From positions 1 to 9,740 of the forward strand of contig CAMLNA010000151.1 of the NCBI GenBank assembly GCA_946481025.1: a stretch of DNA of 9,740 nucleotides, in the 5' to 3' direction. Under the pieces are notes generated by a model. That model was not told where the DNA came from, searched no databases, and saw only the letters and a program-made list of their open reading frames with translations. Shown here in pieces: positions 7,001 to 9,740 of this stretch; position 1 is the stretch's first letter; the number at the start of each line of letters is the position of its first letter. A program made the translations under genes and the position numbers. This stretch comes from an uncultured Rivibacter sp. Its GTDB lineage: Bacteria > Pseudomonadota > Gammaproteobacteria > Burkholderiales > Burkholderiaceae.

Positions 7001-7857
7001 TGGTGCGCCCGCTGCTGCAGGCCTTCGACGTGGTGGTCAAGCCCACCGAGGCGGAGCTCAACCGCAGCTGGACGGCCCAGGTCTACGAGCCGTTCCAGCG
7101 CACGCTGGCCGACAAGTACCCGTTCGCGCAGAACGCGCGCGTCGAGGCATCGCCGGCTGACATCGCCAAGATCTTCGGCGCCGACGGTGCCATCGCGAAG
7201 TTCGCCGACAAGTCGCTGGGGGTGCTGGTCACGCGGCGCGGCGACGTGCTCACCCAGCGCACCTGGGGCGACCTGGGCATCCGCCTCACGCCCGCCTTCA
7301 ACGCCGGCTTCCCGACGTGGGTGGCCCCGCTCGGCGGCGCGAGCGGCGGTGGCAACGGTGCCGCGGGAAGCCCGTCCGGCGAGGCGCAGACGATGTTCCA
7401 GATCCTGCCGCAGCCGGCATCCGGCCTCACCGAATACACCATCGAGATCGACGGGCAGACACTGCGCTACCGCAACACCGCCGCCAGCTGGACCAACTTC
7501 GTGTGGCCGTCACAGCAGGGCGCTCCGGGCGTGCGCATCAGCGGCGTCACCTTCGACGGGCGCTCGGTCGAGTTCATCAACCACCCTGGCCGCTTCGGCC
7601 TCGAGAAGATGATCGAGTCGGCACAGCGCCGCAAGCTCGACGGCGGCGGCTTCGAACTGAAATGGCCTTCGGGCGAGCTGGCGGTGCCGGTGCACCTGCG
7701 GATCGTGAGCGCCCCGGGGGCCGGCGCTGCCAGCGGCGCGCCCGCGGCAGCGGCCGGCGGCAATGGCCTCAAGGGCGTGACGCTGCCGGCCACGATTGCC
7801 GGCGTGGTGGACGCCGGGCCGCCTGTGGCCCAGGCCTCTGCGCAGGGGGCACGTTGA
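4030..7857 (+). CDS. tssM: T6SS inner-membrane complex protein TssM (IcmF/VasK)
   Basis: The protein is 1275 residues, normal for TssM. Order of parts: two N-terminal transmembrane helices (about 13-30 and 36-55); a cytoplasmic NTPase-like domain with Walker A GNPAAGKS (131-138), a Walker B-like region LLDTAG (177-182) and a guanine-specificity-like TKAD (259-262); a third helix (about 448-467); and a large periplasmic region. The latter includes a low-complexity Ala/Ser/Thr/Pro insert near 570-610 and the C-terminal IcmF beta domain (FQILPQP near 1121, FVWPSQQ near 1157-1163, GRFGLEKM near 1187). An Ala/Gly/Pro tail follows (1228-1275). TssM joins TssL and TssJ to form the envelope channel. 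The nucleotide-binding motifs are intact here, while some TssM proteins lack them. ATG at 4030 is chosen because it directly precedes the helices; the open frame reaches back to 3517 but that part has shadow-like composition and overlaps the previous gene. Confidence 0.96.
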   Translation: MQRIWTFLFDPRTLAVIGLVALATFLLLGADVLKLGIVWAFVALGVLLLGWGLWRAFQWWRARRAAQQFEQGIEGEAERAAKKASGTAKRAEVAALRERMQEAVKTLKSSKIGVMSGSQALYELPWYMVIGNPAAGKSSAITMSGLKFPFSDNSGAVIHGIGGTRNCDWFFTTEGILLDTAGRYSVHEEDREEWLGFLSLLRKYRPKAPINGIILAVSVAELAGKKPDFTIQLAKQLRQRVQELTENLAVFAPIYVVFTKADLIAGFAEFFEDGDRDERERVWGATLPYDAPHKPGGEHKSDAIALFDKHFDELFQGLKAASVARMSLQRGEAMSPGVLSFPLEFATLKPSLRTFISTLFEDNPYQFRPIFRGFYFTSAVQEGTSTSRASERVAQRFGLQVRPHTTTAQVFSRDGFFLKQLFSKVIFADRNLVKQYASPVKARWRRATFAASVVLLATVLGLWSWSYVGNRQLVANVQADLDKAVKLQASRTDLQSRLEALELLQDRLVQLQSFRENRPWSVSLGLYQGEAIEQLVQREYFTGIRELMLVPVAGAIESYLAEVNANAAELKPATAGSEAAAPTPASTRNSNAAPGSPYTSASATNVNDAYNALKTYVMLADRSRIEPGHLSDQVTRFWRVWLEANRGVMPRERMIRSAERVLSFALSQMADPAFPQIQNNLGVLDQTRESLRRVVRGMPARERVYSEIRARASTRFAPMTVARIVDEADKDIVAGSYAISGAFTRDAWEKYVEDAIKDAAYKELQSEDWVLKTSARDDLSLEGSPEQIQKALIQMYKTEYVREWQKFVQGVSVAEFGSFEQAVLRMNRLGDPAASPVGKLMQTLYDETSWDNPSLLNDRLAKTQQGFIAWIKRVVLGQSPSQVQVNVNVQTGQAGIPMGPIGKEFAGLSRLMMSRDNSPTLMKTYLETLAKVRSRFNQIKTQGDPGPAARQLMQQTLEGSGSELSDALRLVDEQMLNGMTDTARSALRPLLVRPLLQAFDVVVKPTEAELNRSWTAQVYEPFQRTLADKYPFAQNARVEASPADIAKIFGADGAIAKFADKSLGVLVTRRGDVLTQRTWGDLGIRLTPAFNAGFPTWVAPLGGASGGGNGAAGSPSGEAQTMFQILPQPASGLTEYTIEIDGQTLRYRNTAASWTNFVWPSQQGAPGVRISGVTFDGRSVEFINHPGRFGLEKMIESAQRRKLDGGGFELKWPSGELAVPVHLRIVSAPGAGAASGAPAAAAGGNGLKGVTLPATIAGVVDAGPPVAQASAQGAR

Positions 7858-7958
7858 TGGATGCGCGCATGCGAGACGAGCGCCGGGCCGCTCCCAAGCC
7901 GGCTCGCCTCCCCTCGGGGGAGCGGGCGATGTACTCGTCGACCGAGGGGCAGTCATGA
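7857..7958 (+). CDS. Possible 33-codon ORF bridging tssM and tagF
   Basis: ATG at 7857 shares its A with the tssM stop (TGATG), and its TGA (7956-7958) overlaps the tagF start (ATGA). A G-rich ribosome-like site lies about 7 nt before the ATG. The predicted peptide is 33 residues, strongly basic at first (MDARMRDERRAAPKPARL) and ending SSTEGQS, with no membrane segment or known motif. The exact fit with overlaps at both ends suggests translational coupling through the gap. However, part of the sequence is a GC-rich hairpin (7908-7922) resembling intergenic repeat material, so the ORF may be accidental. No family recognised. Confidence 0.3.
   Translation: MDARMRDERRAAPKPARLPSGERAMYSSTEGQS
7908..7922. 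repeat. Perfect 6-bp GC hairpin with TCG loop between tssM and tagF
   Basis: CTCCCC (7908-7913) and GGGGAG (7917-7922) pair perfectly around the loop TCG. No U-run follows, so it is not a classic intrinsic terminator. It may slow ribosome or RNase passage between tssM and tagF, or be a copy of a dispersed intergenic palindrome common in GC-rich Burkholderiales; the second reading would need a genome search. Confidence 0.5.
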
Positions 7959-8932
7959 GGGCAGTGCCGCTCATCTACTTCGGCAAGCTGCCTTCGCGCG
8001 GCGACTTCGTGCGCAGCACCACCGGCGCGGGGCTGATCCAGATGCTCGACCGCTGGCTGTCGCAGGCGATGGAGCTGCTGGTGGCCGACCTGCGCTGGAA
8101 GCTCGTCTATGACGAAGCCTCGCCGATGCATTTCGCGGTGCTGGGCTCGCGCAGCCCGCTCGGCCTGGCCGGCTACCTGATGGCCAGCCAGGACAGCTCG
8201 GGCCGCCGCTTCCCGTTCGTCACCGGCGGCTCCTTCGAAACACCGCAGCCGCTCGAGTTCATCGCGCGCAGCCCGCTGGCGCTGAGCCGCCTGTGGGCGC
8301 GGCTGGAGCGCACCGCGCAGCAGGCGCGCACCGCCGGCGACTTCGCCGACGTGCAGGGCCACCTGCAGCAGGGCACGCTCGAACTCGAAAGCTCGCCGGC
8401 CGCCTACGAGGCGCAGTTTCGTGACTTCGCCGAGATGCAGACGGTGGCGTCGCTCGAGTCGCTGCTGTCGCAGTCGGGCTTCGACATCTCGGTGCGCCAG
8501 AGCCTGCTCGCGCTGGGCATGCTGCTGCGGCCCCTGCTGGTGCCAGGCAGCGGCCGGCTCGAGAAAGGCCTGGCCCTGCCGCTGGCGGCCGACCCGCTGT
8601 ACCGCCCGCTGGTGGCTGCGTTCTGGCTCGACCTCATCGTGCCGTTCGTCGCGCGCTCCGACGTCGAGCTCGCCATCTTCATGACCGCCGGCACGGTGCA
8701 GCGACCGGTGCTGCTGCTGGGCTTTGCCGGGGCATCGCCGCACACGCTGCTGTCGGCGCTCGACCCGCAGGTGCGCGAGCGCGAGCACGTGTGGCTGCCG
8801 GCGGCCGAATGGGTCGAGGGGTATGTCGATGCCGACTACGGCGTGCGCAAGCTGTCGACCTACCTGCGCGAGCCTCAGATGTCGATCGCGCAGGCCCTTG
8901 CCACCTTCCGTGAAGTGTTTCTAGGAGAGTGA
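7955..8932 (+). CDS. tagF: T6SS-associated regulator TagF (ImpM family) with long C-terminal region
   Basis: The first ~130 residues are a typical TagF domain: YFGKLPSRGDFVR (8-20), DRWLSQAMELL (32-42), SPMHFAVLG (56-64), and LMASQDSSGRRFPF (75-88), the family's diagnostic 'S-x-D-x-x-GR-x-(F/Y)P' stretch. TagF in Pseudomonas represses T6SS assembly post-translationally, counteracted by the threonine phosphorylation pathway; whether it does so here is inferred. The protein is 325 residues, longer than the roughly 220 residues of PA0076, with an extra mostly helical C-terminal part (about 145-325) containing hydrophobic helices but no clear TM. There is no fused PppA phosphatase domain. ATG at 7955 has GAGGGG 5 nt upstream; the frame is open further upstream into tssM, but that extension has no family match. 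It ends 4 nt before the next start, so it is co-translated with the OmpA gene. Confidence 0.93.
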   Translation: MRAVPLIYFGKLPSRGDFVRSTTGAGLIQMLDRWLSQAMELLVADLRWKLVYDEASPMHFAVLGSRSPLGLAGYLMASQDSSGRRFPFVTGGSFETPQPLEFIARSPLALSRLWARLERTAQQARTAGDFADVQGHLQQGTLELESSPAAYEAQFRDFAEMQTVASLESLLSQSGFDISVRQSLLALGMLLRPLLVPGSGRLEKGLALPLAADPLYRPLVAAFWLDLIVPFVARSDVELAIFMTAGTVQRPVLLLGFAGASPHTLLSALDPQVREREHVWLPAAEWVEGYVDADYGVRKLSTYLREPQMSIAQALATFREVFLGE

Positions 8933-8936
8933 AGAG

Positions 8937-9728
8937 ATGAACTTCACCCAGCCTCTGGCGGCAGTTGCCTTGCTTGCGACCGCCTTCATGTCGATGCCGG
9001 CCTGCGGGGCACCCGCTGCAGCGCCGTCTGCGCCGAACCAGATCGTGGTGACGGGCAGCGTGCCCGACGAGGCCACGCGTGCTTCCATCGTGGGCCGCCT
9101 GCGCGACCTGTACGGCGCCCACCGGGTGGTCGACCAGCTCAGCGTCGAGCCGGTGGTGGCCCCGCCGAACTGGGGCACGCTGGTGCCCAAGCTCCTGACG
9201 CCGGCACTCGGCCAGGTGAGCCGGGGCCAGCTCAGCGTGCGCGGCCAGGACGTCGAGTTGCGCGGGGAGGTCGCCCAGGAAGCGCAGCGCCAGCAGATCG
9301 CCGCCGACGCCGCTGCCGCGCTGAACCCGACCTACACCGTGACCAACCTGCTGCGCGTGTCGGCGGCCGAGCAGAACCTGCTCGACGCCGCGCTGGCCAA
9401 CCGCATCGTCGAATTCGAGCCGGGCAGCTCGGTGCTGCGCCCGCAGGGCGTGGCCATCCTCGACGAGATGGCGGCGGTGCTGACCAAGGTGCAGGGCAAG
9501 AAGGTCGAGATCATCGGCCACACCGATGCGCAAGGCTCGCGTGCCGCCAACCTGGCGCTGTCGCAGGCGCGGGCCGACACGGTGCGCAACTACCTCGTCA
9601 CCCGCAAGGGCGTGAACCCCGGCGTGCTGTCATCGTCGGGCGCTGGGCCGGACCGGCCGGTGGCTGCCAACGACACGCCGGAAGGGCGGGCGCGCAACCG
9701 GCGCATCGAGTTCCGCGTGGGGCAGTAA
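8937..9728 (+). CDS. BON-OmpA family peptidoglycan-binding envelope protein
   Basis: The 263-residue protein begins with a signal peptide (MNFTQPLAAVALLATAFMSM, then PACGAP). Two BON-like repeats follow (about 36-73 with IVVTGSVPDEA, and 97-142 with LSVRGQDVELRGEVAQEA). An OmpA C-terminal domain runs from about 155 to 262: VEFEPGSSVLRP (158-169), IIGHTDAQGS (192-201), NLALSQARADTVRNYL (205-220) and the closing NRRIEF (254-259). D197 and R255/R256 are the expected contacts for the diaminopimelate side chain of peptidoglycan. OmpA-like proteins at T6SS loci anchor the membrane complex to the wall. C23 could be a lipidation site, but its preceding residues (M-P-A) are a poor lipobox, so a signal peptidase I cleavage is likelier. 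AGGAG at 8923-8927 precedes ATG by 9 nt. Start is 4 nt after the tagF stop; last gene visible in the operon. Confidence 0.9.
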   Translation: MNFTQPLAAVALLATAFMSMPACGAPAAAPSAPNQIVVTGSVPDEATRASIVGRLRDLYGAHRVVDQLSVEPVVAPPNWGTLVPKLLTPALGQVSRGQLSVRGQDVELRGEVAQEAQRQQIAADAAAALNPTYTVTNLLRVSAAEQNLLDAALANRIVEFEPGSSVLRPQGVAILDEMAAVLTKVQGKKVEIIGHTDAQGSRAANLALSQARADTVRNYLVTRKGVNPGVLSSSGAGPDRPVAANDTPEGRARNRRIEFRVGQ

Positions 9729-9740
9729 GCGCGCCACTGG

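Noticed and set aside
7796..7954. Upstream in-frame extension of tagF
   Set aside because: Overlaps the end of tssM, lacks TagF-like sequence; the ATG at 7955 has a good ribosome site and the family domain starts within 10 residues.
7769..8788. 339-residue minus-strand frame opposite tagF
   Set aside because: Shadow composition; the plus strand carries the unmistakable TagF signature.
8937..9008. Lipoprotein signal with C23 as lipidated Cys
   Set aside because: Residues M-P-A before the Cys do not fit the lipobox well; a normal signal peptide is at least as likely, so not called.

Overview
The window is about 9.7 kb of very GC-rich DNA. Dense coding, abundant GTG/TTG-type start options, long spurious antisense frames, and the sequence character of the proteins all suggest a betaproteobacterium. 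Burkholderiales (the Rubrivivax/Leptothrix/Roseateles/Variovorax side) is the best guess, but this is inferred from style and gene context, not from a marker gene. The content is part of a type VI secretion system (T6SS) locus.

Layout. On the minus strand, on the left, lie the first 37 codons of a probable VgrG spike gene (running off the left edge). Upstream of it in the same direction is a 295-residue single-pass membrane protein of unknown function with a Cys-rich C-terminus. A short divergent region (about 1054-1186) separates these from a plus-strand series: a membrane-anchored M15-type peptidoglycan peptidase; a 179-bp non-coding gap; a stand-alone PAAR spike-tip protein; a 499-residue two-TM protein that I read as a catalytically dead ketosynthase/thiolase-fold protein; TssM (IcmF), with an intact Walker A motif; a possible 33-codon ORF; TagF; and a BON-OmpA family protein. 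The genes from PAAR to OmpA are tightly spaced or overlapping and look like one operon.

How they fit together. TssM is the large inner-membrane subunit of the T6SS membrane complex. VgrG and PAAR form the puncturing tip of the Hcp tube. The M15 peptidase is well suited to open peptidoglycan locally so that the envelope-spanning complex can be assembled, as described for TagX-like enzymes. The OmpA-like protein can bind peptidoglycan and anchor or stabilise the machine. TagF is known in other systems as a post-translational repressor of T6SS firing. The membrane-tethered pseudo-ketosynthase and the Cys-tailed membrane protein have no role I can assign, and they are the most interesting items. 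No other T6SS core genes (tssA-L, hcp, clpV) lie within the window.

No tRNA, rRNA, CRISPR array, insertion sequence or phage gene was recognised.
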